The notes under the pieces are model-generated. The model was not told the DNA's origin. It did no database searches and was given only the letters and a program-made list of their open reading frames with translations. Shown here in pieces: positions 1 through 8,313 of a stretch of DNA of 64,000 bases (positions are counted from its first letter, which is position 1; each line of letters begins with the position of its first letter). A program made the translations under genes and the position numbers. This DNA comes from Flavobacterium johnsoniae. Its GTDB lineage: Bacteria > Bacteroidota > Bacteroidia > Flavobacteriales > Flavobacteriaceae. The DNA lies in assembly GCF_030388325.1 (NCBI RefSeq), contig NZ_CP103794.1, positions 2,728,001 to 2,792,000 on the forward strand. The letters run 5' to 3'.

Positions 1-992
1 CTGTGCATATAAAGTTCTGGCATTTCTGGAAGTTCAAAGTTGATGACGTGAGAAATATTCGAAATATCCAAACCTCTCGCCATAACGTCTGTAGTAATCA
101 AACCTCGAAGATTTCCTTCTTGAAATTCAGCCATCGTAGTCAAACGATAATTTTGAGATTTATTCGAGTGAATAACTCCAAACTGACCTTCAAATAATTC
201 TTCAATACGCGTATGAAGCATATCTGAAATCTTTTTATTATTCACAAAAATCAAAACACGTTCGATGCTTTCGTCAGTTTCTAATAAATGTTTTAAAAGA
301 TTTACTTTAGTATTAAAGTTGGGAACATTATATGTAATCTGAGTGATTTTTTCTAACGGAGTTCCAGAAGCTGCCAAAGTTACTTCTTCAGGAAAATCAA
401 AATAATCATTTAAGATAGTATCTACTTCATCAGTCATTGTTGCTGAGAATAGAATATTTTGACGTTTTGGTTTCATCATTGCCAAAAGCGCTGTCAATTG
501 CGGTCGGAAACCTAAATTCAGCATTTCATCAAACTCGTCGATAACTAATTTTTGAGTTTCATCAAAACGAACAACAGCATCCAAAGCCAAATCCATTGTT
601 CTTCCAGGAGTTCCAACCAAAATATCAACACCTTCGTAAACAGCTTTTTTCTGTGTATTGATGTTTACACCACCGTAAATTCCTAAAGTTTTAACCGACA
701 TATATTTAGTCAATTTTTCAACTTCGTCTACAACTTGAACAACTAATTCGCGGGTTGGAACCAGAATTACGATTTTTGGTGTATTAGTATTTGTAAATTT
801 ATATAATTTAAGAAGTGGCAATAAATAAGCAAATGTTTTACCAGTTCCTGTTTGAGCAATTCCCATCATATCACGTCCAGAAGTAATCACAGAAAATGAT
901 TTTTCCTGAATTGGAGTTGGTGTAGTAAATCCTAAATCGTCGATTGCTTTTTGTACCGATTTTGGAAGATTAAATTTTTCGAAAGTGCTCAT
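1..992 (-). CDS. DEAD-box ATP-dependent RNA helicase, 3' end cut off by window edge
   Basis: The start codon is at 992 and the frame stays open to base 1, so about 330 N-terminal residues are visible and the C-terminus lies outside the window. Translated by eye it begins MSTFEKFNLP and shows the Q-motif region (TTPTPIQEKS), Walker A AQTGTGKT, PTRELVVQ, GTPGR, motif II, SAT in the context LFSATMTDE, and helicase C-terminal motifs up to TTDVMARGLD. Such proteins unwind RNA during ribosome assembly or mRNA decay in the cytoplasm. Motif II reads DEFD rather than DEAD. A -7 promoter box lies 18 bases upstream of the start. The family is certain; the subfamily is not. Confidence 0.93.
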   Translation of the reverse strand, partial: MSTFEKFNLPKSVQKAIDDLGFTTPTPIQEKSFSVITSGRDMMGIAQTGTGKTFAYLLPLLKLYKFTNTNTPKIVILVPTRELVVQVVDEVEKLTKYMSVKTLGIYGGVNINTQKKAVYEGVDILVGTPGRTMDLALDAVVRFDETQKLVIDEFDEMLNLGFRPQLTALLAMMKPKRQNILFSATMTDEVDTILNDYFDFPEEVTLAASGTPLEKITQITYNVPNFNTKVNLLKHLLETDESIERVLIFVNNKKISDMLHTRIEELFEGQFGVIHSNKSQNYRLTTMAEFQEGNLRGLITTDVMARGLDISNISHVINFELPEMPELYMH

Positions 993-1009
993 TTGCTTTA
1001 AATTTTGTG

Positions 1010-1017
1010 CAAATGTA
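1010..1017 (-). promoter_or_regulatory. -7 promoter box of the DEAD-box helicase gene
   Basis: On the minus strand the sequence is TACATTTG, a perfect match to the Bacteroidetes TAnnTTTG box, 18 bases before the ATG at 992. No good TTG -33 box was found at the expected distance. Confidence 0.5.
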
Positions 1018-1066
1018 CGTTAAATTCGTGGTTTTTTTGTTGATTTTATAATTTAAGATGCCCATT

Positions 1067-1158
1067 TGTCACTCTGAGCGATCCGAAACTTCGGGAGAAG
1101 AGCACTTGCCAATTGGGGCGTGGGCTTCTCCCGAAGTTTCGGATCGCTCAGCCTGACA
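1067..1158. repeat. Long intergenic inverted repeat (26-bp perfect arms)
   Basis: Arms at 1075-1100 and 1125-1150 are perfectly complementary over 26 bp around a 24-base loop. With two mismatches the pairing extends out to 1067 and 1158. The arms are GC-rich compared with the surroundings (core GATCCGAAACTTCGGGAGAA). It lies between the helicase start and the 3' end of the TIGR02757 gene, so it could stop transcription of the latter. Its length and style match dispersed palindromic elements of flavobacterial genomes rather than a simple terminator. Confidence 0.85.
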
Positions 1159-1193
1159 GCATAAAATGCAAATAAAATCTATAATTTAAAAAT

Positions 1194-1958
1194 TTAAAAC
1201 CCTTCAAAAACACCTAATCCAAACAAAGCAAAATCATATTTTACAGGATCTTTCGGATCCATTTCTCTTAATTTTGTATCTAATTCTAGCAAAGCTTTTG
1301 CATCGTTTTGCTTTCGCGAAAGGATTTCAAGTTTTCGAGCAACATTTCCAGAATGAACATCAAGCGGACATGAAAGAACAGAAGGTGAAATGCTTTTCCA
1401 AATTCCTAAATCGACTCCTTTTGCATCTTGTCGAACCATCCATCGCAGGTACATGTTGATTCTTTTTGCCGCAGAATTATTTAAAGGATCTGAAATATGT
1501 TTTTGAGTTCTAGCTAAATGATCTGTTTCAAAAAATATTTTTTTGAATTCGCTAATGCTTTTCTGCAAACTGTCTTTTTCTTGATTTTTAGCAAAGACAT
1601 TTTCTAATCCGTTGTGTTTTTGGTAGATATTTTTTAAGCCTTTAATAAAGCCTGCAAAATCATGTCCGTTGAAAGTTCTATGAACAAACGTTTCCAGTCT
1701 GGCTAAATCTTCGTCAGAATGTGACATGACAAAATCGTATGGCGCATTGCCCATTAATTCCATCATTCTGTGCGAATTCTTAATAATCATTTTACGGTTT
1801 CCCCAAGCAATAGAAGCACTTAGAAAACCAGCAATTTCGATGTCTTCTTTTTGAGTAAAAAGATGCGGAATCTGAACGGGATCACTTTCTATAAAATCCT
1901 GATTGTTATATTGAATGACTTTCTCATCTAGAAAATCTTTAAGTTCTGATTTATTCAT
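1194..1958 (-). CDS. TIGR02757 (DUF2400) family protein
   Basis: 254 residues, no signal peptide or membrane segment, so presumably cytoplasmic. The sequence is recognised as the conserved Bacteroidetes/proteobacterial TIGR02757 family: an early ESDPVQIPH and SIAWGNRKMI stretch, a central RINMYLRWMVR motif, then PLDVHSGNVARKL and a C-terminal DPVKYDFALFGLG. The conserved Arg/His/Asp positions and the helical character recall HhH-type DNA-binding folds, but no biochemical function is established, so none is assigned. It ends just before a long inverted repeat and starts just after a second intergenic repeat. Confidence 0.85.
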   Translation of the reverse strand: MNKSELKDFLDEKVIQYNNQDFIESDPVQIPHLFTQKEDIEIAGFLSASIAWGNRKMIIKNSHRMMELMGNAPYDFVMSHSDEDLARLETFVHRTFNGHDFAGFIKGLKNIYQKHNGLENVFAKNQEKDSLQKSISEFKKIFFETDHLARTQKHISDPLNNSAAKRINMYLRWMVRQDAKGVDLGIWKSISPSVLSCPLDVHSGNVARKLEILSRKQNDAKALLELDTKLREMDPKDPVKYDFALFGLGVFEGF

Positions 1959-1991
1959 ATTACAATGAAATGTTCTTATTTATTCAACTTT

Positions 1992-2070
1992 CCTAGCCCT
2001 GATGGGAGCGGCATCCTTTTGTGGCGGGGTTCGCCATAAAAGATATAGCGGACAGCAGGAATAGCTCCTG
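1992..2070. repeat. Bacteroidetes-type structured intergenic element
   Basis: An approximately 79-base, relatively GC-rich element begins TAGCCCTGATGGGAGCGGCA and ends GCGGACAGCAGGAATAGCTC. It can fold: a GTGGCG/CGCCAT hairpin sits at the centre, flanked by TCCTTTT and AAAAGA, and further out AGCCCTG can face CAGGA. From memory, near-identical sequences are scattered between genes in many Flavobacterium and Chryseobacterium genomes. It lies in the 118-base gap between two leftward genes. Function unknown. Confidence 0.7.
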
Positions 2071-2076
2071 ATTACT

Positions 2077-2955
2077 CTAATTACTAATCTGTCCGTCAAC
2101 CATAACCAATTTTCTGTCTGCCATGTTGGCTAATTCTTCATTGTGTGTTACAATAACAAATGTCTGTCCGAATTCGTCACGAAGCTGAAAAAATAATTGG
2201 TGCAGATTTTCCGCCGAATGCGTATCTAAATTTCCAGAAGGTTCATCTGCAAAAATAACATCCGGTTTGTTAATTAAAGCCCTTGCGACCGCTACACGCT
2301 GTTGTTCTCCACCAGAAAGTTCACTTGGTTTATGATTAATTCTATGAGAAAGTCCAAGATAAGTAAGCAATTTTATGGCTTCTTTTTCTGTTTCAGATGG
2401 TTTTTTACCCGCAATATGAGCGGGAATACAAACATTTTCTAAAGCTGTAAACTCAGGTAAAAGCTGGTGAAACTGAAAAATGAACCCTAAATTTAAATTT
2501 CTAAAATCGGATAGCACTTTGTCTTGTTTGCTTTTCTTTTTGAAATAACCATTATAGTAAAAAAGCATTGTAAGAATTGGTAAAAAAAGCGATATGCTTG
2601 CGACTAATCTAAGCGTTTCATCAAATATTTTTGTTCTAAAAAACACCAAGTAAATGGCTAGTAATATTATATAAAGAGAACCAGTCCAAGTAACAATCTT
2701 AAAGATTTTTTCTTGTTTTGAGCTGTTCTTTTGAATGTTTTGCAGTTCAAGAATATTTTTACCATTAATGGTTAAAGAAGAATCTTGATTATGATCTGGT
2801 TTGTCTAGAGTTCCTAAAATCTGTAATAAAGTTGTTTTTCCAGCACCCGAAGCACCAACGATAGAAACAATTTCGCCTTTTTTAATATGTAAATCAACTC
2901 CTTTTAAAACTTCTAGTTTATCGTAAAACTTATGTATGTTTTTTGCGTGTATCAT
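2077..2955 (-). CDS. LolD/MacB-type ABC transporter ATPase with a two-helix membrane insert
   Basis: 292 residues. Walker [10 protein letters not shown] at 34-42, Q-loop Q161 within [12 protein letters not shown], signature LSGGEQQR at 213-220, Walker B VIFADEP at 233-239 and H-loop H271. The [10 protein letters not shown] and ADEPSGNLD contexts are those of LolD/MacB ATPases, which energise lipoprotein release or efflux with an FtsX-like permease. Such proteins are usually about 230 residues. The extra length is a block at about 73-147, between Walker A and the Q-loop. It contains two strongly hydrophobic stretches (about 86-105 and 115-135) and basic flanks. No permease gene is adjacent. 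The insert is in frame and all catalytic motifs are intact, so the gene looks functional. Confidence 0.85.
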   Translation of the reverse strand: MIHAKNIHKFYDKLEVLKGVDLHIKKGEIVSIVGASGAGKTTLLQILGTLDKPDHNQDSSLTINGKNILELQNIQKNSSKQEKIFKIVTWTGSLYIILLAIYLVFFRTKIFDETLRLVASISLFLPILTMLFYYNGYFKKKSKQDKVLSDFRNLNLGFIFQFHQLLPEFTALENVCIPAHIAGKKPSETEKEAIKLLTYLGLSHRINHKPSELSGGEQQRVAVARALINKPDVIFADEPSGNLDTHSAENLHQLFFQLRDEFGQTFVIVTHNEELANMADRKLVMVDGQISN

Positions 2956-3071
2956 GTAGTGAAACTGTTTTTACAAAGAAACGAAGATTATAGTCAATAT
3001 CAAATTACAAAATTTAAATTCCAAATTCCAAGAGAACTTTGTCAAAGGTTTAAACTTTGACAAAGTTGTAG

Positions 3072-3133
3072 AAAATCTAAAATCTAAAATCTAAAATCTA
3101 AAATCTAAAATCTAAAATCTAAAATCTAAAATC
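3072..3133. repeat. Heptamer microsatellite (AAAATCT)8.9
   Basis: Eight perfect copies of AAAATCT run from 3072 to 3127, followed by AAAATC to 3133. The tract sits in the divergent gap between the ABC ATPase start (2955) and the small membrane protein (3242). Such tracts change copy number by slippage. Confidence 0.95.
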
Positions 3134-3241
3134 AGCAATCGGCATATTTATTGGTATGGGAATTTAGAAATTAAATTGGAAAAATAAATAATTATAATTA
3201 GATGATTATTTTTAATTTCGATAAACTAAAATAAATGTAAG

Positions 3242-3529
3242 ATGCAGGATTTGAATATTGTAGAAGATGATGATAAGCTATCAAAACTAATTATAGGATT
3301 GGTTTTGGATGGAATTGGAATGATTTCTTTTTCGATTCCGCTTCTTGGTGAGTTTTCAGATGTGATCTGGGCGCCAATTGCAGCTTTTTTAATGACGAGA
3401 ATGTATAAGGGAAGAGTAGGAAAGGTGGCTAGTGCTTTAACTTTTATTGAAGAAATACTGCCTTTTACAGATATAATTCCGTCATTTACTTTGACGTGGA
3501 TTTATACTTATTTCTTTCAGAAAAAATAA
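3242..3529 (+). CDS. Small conserved membrane protein, function unknown
   Basis: 95 residues starting MQDLNIVEDD. It has an acidic N-terminus of about 15 residues, then hydrophobic stretches around LIIGLVLDGIGMISFSIPLL and VIWAPIAAFLMTRM, and a final hydrophobic segment ending YTYFFQKK. This fits two or three membrane-embedded helices with a short loop containing YKGRVGKVAS. The composition resembles small flavobacterial membrane proteins of unknown role. It stands alone between a microsatellite and its own terminator. Confidence 0.7.
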   Translation: MQDLNIVEDDDKLSKLIIGLVLDGIGMISFSIPLLGEFSDVIWAPIAAFLMTRMYKGRVGKVASALTFIEEILPFTDIIPSFTLTWIYTYFFQKK

Positions 3530-3544
3530 AATCAGAAAAAATAA

Positions 3545-3572
3545 AAAAGGACGGTTTTTGAGCCGCCCTTTT
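3545..3572 (+). terminator. Rho-independent terminator after the small membrane protein
   Basis: Left arm AAAAGGACGG (3545-3554) and right arm CCGCCCTTTT (3563-3572) pair with one A/C mismatch, followed by T-rich sequence. It ends five bases before the stop of the convergent lyase gene and may serve both strands. Confidence 0.65.
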
Positions 3573-3576
3573 GTTT

Positions 3577-6357
3577 TTATTGTACAATTATTTTTTTGCT
3601 GTATTTTGTTTTCTTAGTCTGCGGATCAGTTACTTTAATCAGGAAAACTCCTTTAGAATGCAATTGAATTGTTTCTGCAGTATTTCCTCTAATTTTTTGT
3701 CTTAATAATTCTTTTCCAGAGATATCATATATTTTAAGATCAGAGAACTCAGTTTCTTCATTATCAATAAATACGGAAAATGCACCGTTGCTTGGAACTG
3801 GCCAAACGCTAAAAGAATTGTTTTTAATTTCTTTGCTAATTTCTGCTGTTGCTAAATTGATATTTTGTCCGCTTACGATGTTTACTTTTCTTTTCATTGT
3901 ACCGCCTTCAGAATCAGTTACTGTAAATTCAAAAGAACATAATCCGTTTGAAGCTGGTGTAAAAGCTACAGTATTTGTGTTTAGTACAGCGCCACCATTT
4001 ACAACATTAGAAATAGAATAAGAAACTCCGCTAGTAAATCCTTGCGATAATTTTTGAATATTAACATCTATTTTTTTTCCATCAGCCGATTCGTAATGAG
4101 GCAAAGACATCCATTGTAAATATTTGTCTAAGTTCGTGTAACCATCTTGGTCTGTATCAGCATTTGAATCTGAAAAATCGCCAATTGCAGAGTTTAAATT
4201 TGTACCAATTATAGTTTCCCACCAATTTGGCAATCCATCTAGATCGCTATCCCAATTTGTGGCCCTATTTACAATCGGATAAATTTCAAAACCGCCAACA
4301 TCTGCTTCGTTGTCTGGAAATCCAGGTTTTTTAGTTATGCTTCCCACAGAAGAAGTAGTTCCATTTAGGGTTTCATTTATAATTCTTTGATCGTGATCAT
4401 CAAATATTGGTTGCGTACATCCAACATCTGAAAGCACTATTTTGTAGGCATTTTTAGCAGATTGTGTAGTTACATATGAAGGGAAAAAGGGTGTGTTTAC
4501 AAAATTTTCAAATGTTATGGCAACTCCAGAAGCTTTTCTTCCAGCAGTTTGGTTGCTTTCGTCGAAATATCCGGGCATTACATTTCCACTAAAATAACAT
4601 TGTTGTGTTCCTGTTCCTGCACCTTCATTTTGTTGGTTAAACGCAGTAAAAATTTTAGAGCCAGCGCCTGGTTTGTAGTAATTATTTACAAAATTTACTT
4701 CTTTCGTACCGCCATCGGTTGTTCGGCCTCCCCAGTTGTAAACCACGTTATTAGTAATATCCATTCTTCCTGCATAAGCACCGCTTCCGTCTAATCCTCC
4801 TCCAAGACTCCAATTACGACCATAACAGTGTGCTAATAAATTGTGGTGAAAACTTCCGATATCTCCACCAATTGTTGCCGCATACCCGTGTTCGGTTCCT
4901 GCTGGATAATTTTGGTGATTTGCTGCATTTAATGCTTCGGAAATCAATGTTTTCTGTAATGTAATATTCTTACCAGATCTAGAACTAAAAGATTCATCGA
5001 TAGTCCAGCTGATAGAACAATGATCAATAATACTGTTGTCGGCACCTGTTAATCCCATTCCGTCGAAAGTTGGGCCAGCTCCAATTCTAACTCTTAGATT
5101 TTGAACTATGGCATCATTTCCTGTAACGCCAAATGGTGCAGAACGAATGCAGATTCCTTTTCCAGGCGCAGTTTGCCCCGCAACTGTTACGTACGGCTGA
5201 CTTAAAACAAGACGAGATTGTAATTGGATAATTCCAGAAGTGTTAAATACAATAGTTCTTGGTCCAATATCATTTGTAACGGCTTCGCGGAAACTTCCTG
5301 GACCGCTGTCATCTAAATTAGTTACCACAACAACTTTTCCGCCGCGTCCGCCTCTTGCGAAACGTCCGTAACCTTCAGCGTCTGGAAATGCAAGTTGTGC
5401 AGGACGAAAACGCCATACATTTCCTTTTTCAATTCCATTTGCTAAAACTTCATCAATACGCCAAAAATAAGTTGCTCCCGTGTATAATCCGTTTACTTGA
5501 TAAGAAGTGTTGGCTAGAGCTTGGTTTCCTTTGTATTCAGGAGAAGATGTTGTAGCGGCATTTACCGCAGCTTGGTCTGTTCCAAAATAAATATTATGCG
5601 AAACAGCATTGGCAGCGGCTGTCCATTGCAATAATTTGCCTCCAGATGTTAATTCAACATGTTCGTCATTTTGTTTTGGATTCGGATTTGTTGCTTGATA
5701 GAAAATGTTTGGCGTATTCAATTCAAATCCATTGAACATGATATTTTTAATGTTTTCTGTACCTGAAGTTTCTGCCGCCATTAATATGACAACGTCAGTT
5801 CCTGTTGTGGCTTGAAATTTTAGATAAACAGATTTTGCATCGGCAGTTTTAAGCGCTCTAACAGTTGGAATCAAATTATCTACAACCAAATTTCCATTTA
5901 TAGAAATATCAATCGGACTAAAATTATTTCCCGATGGACTATCTACAGCATTAAAAAATGCTAAAAATGTATGTTCGCCTGTGGTTAAACCGCTAATTTT
6001 AAGTTCAATTTGAGCTCCCAAATTGGCAGTTGTTCCTTTTACAGTAAGTCCATCACTTACTAATCTTGCGTAATATGGAGCTTGAATACCAGCTTTATAC
6101 CAATTTGTTCCTAAAGCATCTCCATTATTTCCAACGCGTGTAACGGTAAAAGTTACTCCGTTTTCTGTATAAGTGCTCGTATTTCCAGAAGCTACAACCC
6201 AAGTGCTATAATCAGGATCGTTAACTTCTGCTTTAGGTCTTCCTGACTGGTCAAAGTCAATTTTTACAATCGGATTTTGGGCAAAAATCTTTGTTTTCGG
6301 CGCAACGAGACAAATCATTGTCGCCATTACGGAGAGTTTTAAGTAATTTTTCAGCAT
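3577..6357 (-). CDS. Secreted pectate-lyase-like polysaccharide lyase with T9SS sorting domain
   Basis: 926 residues. An N-terminal signal peptide ends near IFAQ (about residue 27). A beta-rich domain follows (about 28-220), then a fibronectin-III-like domain (about 235-320, HNIYFG...YFWRIDE). The parallel beta-helix domain runs from about 325 (FPDAEGYGRFARGGRGG) to about 700, with pectate-lyase-like features such as NLRVRIG, DHCSISWTIDESF and VVYNWGGRT. An aspartate-rich, calcium-binding-type segment (DSDLDGLPNWW, DTDQDGYTN) and an Ig-like segment follow. The last 80 residues (WPVPSNGAFSVFI ... YSKKIIVQ) form a type A sorting domain for type IX secretion, so the protein should be exported and anchored or released to degrade pectin-like polymer. 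The substrate is inferred from the fold only. It is a stand-alone gene, not in an obvious utilisation locus. Confidence 0.85.
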   Translation of the reverse strand: MLKNYLKLSVMATMICLVAPKTKIFAQNPIVKIDFDQSGRPKAEVNDPDYSTWVVASGNTSTYTENGVTFTVTRVGNNGDALGTNWYKAGIQAPYYARLVSDGLTVKGTTANLGAQIELKISGLTTGEHTFLAFFNAVDSPSGNNFSPIDISINGNLVVDNLIPTVRALKTADAKSVYLKFQATTGTDVVILMAAETSGTENIKNIMFNGFELNTPNIFYQATNPNPKQNDEHVELTSGGKLLQWTAAANAVSHNIYFGTDQAAVNAATTSSPEYKGNQALANTSYQVNGLYTGATYFWRIDEVLANGIEKGNVWRFRPAQLAFPDAEGYGRFARGGRGGKVVVVTNLDDSGPGSFREAVTNDIGPRTIVFNTSGIIQLQSRLVLSQPYVTVAGQTAPGKGICIRSAPFGVTGNDAIVQNLRVRIGAGPTFDGMGLTGADNSIIDHCSISWTIDESFSSRSGKNITLQKTLISEALNAANHQNYPAGTEHGYAATIGGDIGSFHHNLLAHCYGRNWSLGGGLDGSGAYAGRMDITNNVVYNWGGRTTDGGTKEVNFVNNYYKPGAGSKIFTAFNQQNEGAGTGTQQCYFSGNVMPGYFDESNQTAGRKASGVAITFENFVNTPFFPSYVTTQSAKNAYKIVLSDVGCTQPIFDDHDQRIINETLNGTTSSVGSITKKPGFPDNEADVGGFEIYPIVNRATNWDSDLDGLPNWWETIIGTNLNSAIGDFSDSNADTDQDGYTNLDKYLQWMSLPHYESADGKKIDVNIQKLSQGFTSGVSYSISNVVNGGAVLNTNTVAFTPASNGLCSFEFTVTDSEGGTMKRKVNIVSGQNINLATAEISKEIKNNSFSVWPVPSNGAFSVFIDNEETEFSDLKIYDISGKELLRQKIRGNTAETIQLHSKGVFLIKVTDPQTKKTKYSKKIIVQ

Positions 6358-6743
6358 TTCAAATTGTGGTTTGGTTAGTAAGTAATTTTAGTTAGAAATA
6401 AAAACATTCAACTAGTTGATTTTCAATGAATATTTTATCATTAACTATTGTAAAGTTTGGTATTACTTAAAATAAAACTATCCTGCACCATCCTGTTCTG
6501 GTTGCTGTTTTATTATAAATTTTGGATTAAAAAAATGTAATATTTATTTTTATTCTAAAATATTTACGATGTCTATATTTGATAAATAAAGGAAATTATT
6601 CTAATCAAAAAAATGTAACAAAAGTTTTAAAAGTGGAAATTTCTATATTTTAATAGAATAAAATAAATCAAAAATCATGATTAAGAAATAATCTTAACCA
6701 GAACGGATTTTATAATTTTAAAAAAGAGTAGAGTTGGAAGAAA
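6358..6743. other. 386-base non-coding gap
   Basis: AT-rich spacer holding the leader of the lyase gene (leftward) and the 3' region of the DUF6787-like gene. Near 6478-6500 a short direct repeat ATCCTG occurs twice, ten bases apart, in a locally GC-richer patch, which could be a regulator site for the lyase. A weak hairpin TTAAGA/TCTTAA lies near 6682-6700. No convincing TAnnTTTG box, RNA gene or coding sequence was seen. Confidence 0.5.
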
Positions 6744-7049
6744 TTAATCTTTAAAGAAGAAACCTAATCCCATTCTTTTTAGCATTTTCTTTTCGAAATT
6801 CCAAAAGAAACGGAATTGTCCAAAAATAGTTCCAATTGCAACTAATAAGACTTGATAAACAGGAAGAATAATCAATAAACGAATAAGGGTAAACCAAACA
6901 ACGCCTAAATCTTCTTTGTGAATTCCAACCCAGTCACAGAAAGGTCTAGAAATCCATGCAGATGCCGATCCGGTGATGGCAAAAACAATTAGTATGATTA
7001 TGGCTTGTAGGTTGGAAGTGATTCCCCAACGTTTTTTTAGTTTGTCCAT
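6744..7049 (-). CDS. DUF6787-like small membrane protein
   Basis: 101 residues starting MDKLKKRWGITS. Two long hydrophobic segments (about 14-34 and about 51-76) flank a short loop with WISRPFCDWVG. The C-terminus, FGQFRFFWNFEKKMLKRMG, is typical of a family conserved across flavobacteria. The DUF6787 label is from memory. Function unknown. It lies 33 bases behind the DUF6146-like gene in the same direction, so the two are probably co-transcribed. Confidence 0.65.
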   Translation of the reverse strand: MDKLKKRWGITSNLQAIIILIVFAITGSASAWISRPFCDWVGIHKEDLGVVWFTLIRLLIILPVYQVLLVAIGTIFGQFRFFWNFEKKMLKRMGLGFFFKD

Positions 7050-7082
7050 TATTTATTTATAACCATTACAAATATACTAACA

Positions 7083-7523
7083 TTATCGTAATGGTACATA
7101 GCCCGCGAGCTTTTGTTTGTAAGTATTTTGAAAATAAATCATGTAGTTGTAAATTAAGTAATTTACTTCGTAGCCGTAATGAATTTGAGGTTGATAATCA
7201 ATCGTCATTTCGTATAAATTTGGATTATATCGGTTTGGCTGTAAAACCCTGTTATTCCATTCTGTAACGTATTGATAGTTTTTATTTTCAAGAAAAGCTA
7301 AACTGTGATAATTTCTAGGAAAAGCCATAGAGTTTAACCAGTAATTAAATCCGTTGTCAATAATAATAACTTCATATTCTAACGAATCGTTTGCAATTCT
7401 TACAGTATCATTTGTTTTTTTACTTGAAGCATTGTTATTTCCATTACTCGCAATATTTTGCGAAGCTGTTGAACAAGAAATGATTGTTGCTAATAGGATT
7501 AATATAAAAATGCACTTTTTCAT
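7083..7523 (-). CDS. DUF6146-like lipoprotein
   Basis: 146 residues. A lipoprotein signal peptide MKKCIFILILLATIISC gives lipidation at Cys17. A low-complexity Ser/Asn linker follows. The conserved part contains FNYWLNSMAFPRNYHS, then VTEWNNRVLQPNRYNPN and a C-terminus rich in Tyr/Asn (LIYNYMIYFQNTYKQKL). This pattern is recalled as DUF6146, a flavobacterial family without known function. It is probably anchored in the outer membrane facing the periplasm. Its own upstream region carries the heptad repeats and the terminator of the preceding gene. Confidence 0.65.
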   Translation of the reverse strand: MKKCIFILILLATIISCSTASQNIASNGNNNASSKKTNDTVRIANDSLEYEVIIIDNGFNYWLNSMAFPRNYHSLAFLENKNYQYVTEWNNRVLQPNRYNPNLYEMTIDYQPQIHYGYEVNYLIYNYMIYFQNTYKQKLAGYVPLR

Positions 7524-7551
7524 AGTTTAAAGTTACGAATTTTTTTTTGAT

Positions 7552-7602
7552 AAGGTTCAAAGGTGCATAGATGCAAAGGTGCAAAGGTGCAGAGGTTTTG
7601 CT
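7552..7602. repeat. Degenerate heptad repeat (CAAAGGTG-type)
   Basis: Successive near-copies GGTTCAAAGGTGCATAGATG, GCAAAGGTGCAAAGGTGCAG repeat with a period of about 7. A related sequence in the opposite orientation lies at 7670-7702 (complement reads GGCTCAAAGTTACAGAGG), so the terminator between them is bracketed by inverted degenerate heptads. Confidence 0.75.
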
Positions 7603-7615
7603 TTTTATATAAAAT

Positions 7616-7651
7616 AAAAAAACTGATTACAATTTTGTAATCAGTTTTTTT
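7616..7651 (-). terminator. Terminator after the EF-hand protein gene
   Basis: Perfect 17-bp arms (7616-7632 and 7635-7651) around a two-base loop, core ACTGATTACAA/TTGTAATCAGT, with A/T tracts at both ends. It is 54 bases beyond the stop at 7705 and could work in both directions. Confidence 0.8.
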
Positions 7652-7704
7652 GACTTTTGATTAAAAGACTTTGTTCCTCTGAACCTCTGTAACTTTGAGC
7701 CTTA

Positions 7705-8268
7705 TTATTTACTTCCAAACAGTTTACCGATAAATCCAGCTATACCGCCTTTACTTTTGGTTACAACTAAAACATCTGCAACGTCAACTTTTCCGTCGTT
7801 GTTTTGGTCTAATCCGAATTGCATTCCGTATTTAGAAATAGTATCCATAATTCCAGAAGCTTGTCCGCTGTTTCCTGAAATAGAATTGATGATATCTGAG
7901 ATTTGAAAACTATTATCGTTAGGATCTTTTGCTTTATTAACCAAAGAACTTAAAATTTGAGGAATCAAATTAGAAGCAACTCCGTTTGAGTCTGCGCTGC
8001 TTAGTCCAAATTTTTGACCAAGATTACCGCTTAATTGTTGCTGAATTTGCTGCACCACTGGGTTTGAGCTGTCTATAGAAGAGTTTCCGTTAAATAATCC
8101 TGCAATTTGATCTGTTCCGCCTTCAGAAACGATTTTTTTTAATCCTTCAAAAATAGAATTGCTAGTTTCGCCAATTACGGCTTCATTATGTTCATTTGGA
8201 ACAGCAGAATTGTTTGTTACTGCATCGCCTCCATATTGTTGTACTAATTGGGTTAATTGTTCAAACAT
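7705..8268 (-). CDS. EF-hand-containing DUF937-like protein
   Basis: 187 residues, no signal peptide. The N-terminal MFEQLTQLVQQYG and the region IPQILSSLVNKAKDPN resemble the DUF937/YidB-like helical fold. Near residues 154-166 is a calcium-loop sequence DQNNDGKVDVADV, and the protein ends in a Gly-rich hydrophobic tail (GGIAGFIGKLFGSK). It follows serA in the same direction, but a terminator separates them, so it is probably expressed independently. Function unknown; the Ca2+-binding loop is the only biochemical clue. Confidence 0.7.
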   Translation of the reverse strand: MFEQLTQLVQQYGGDAVTNNSAVPNEHNEAVIGETSNSIFEGLKKIVSEGGTDQIAGLFNGNSSIDSSNPVVQQIQQQLSGNLGQKFGLSSADSNGVASNLIPQILSSLVNKAKDPNDNSFQISDIINSISGNSGQASGIMDTISKYGMQFGLDQNNDGKVDVADVLVVTKSKGGIAGFIGKLFGSK

Positions 8269-8313
8269 GATTTTTAGGATTTAGATTAGAACTCAAATTT
8301 AAACAAAAAAAGA

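Noticed and set aside
1067..1158. Insertion sequence ends
   Set aside because: Long inverted repeats enclose only 24 bases with no transposase, and no target duplication could be identified.
3072..3133. CRISPR array
   Set aside because: The seven-base units are contiguous without spacers and no cas genes are present.
6358..6743. Small RNA or short gene in the gap upstream of the lyase
   Set aside because: Only weak hairpins and short AT-rich frames were found, with no promoter-terminator pair.
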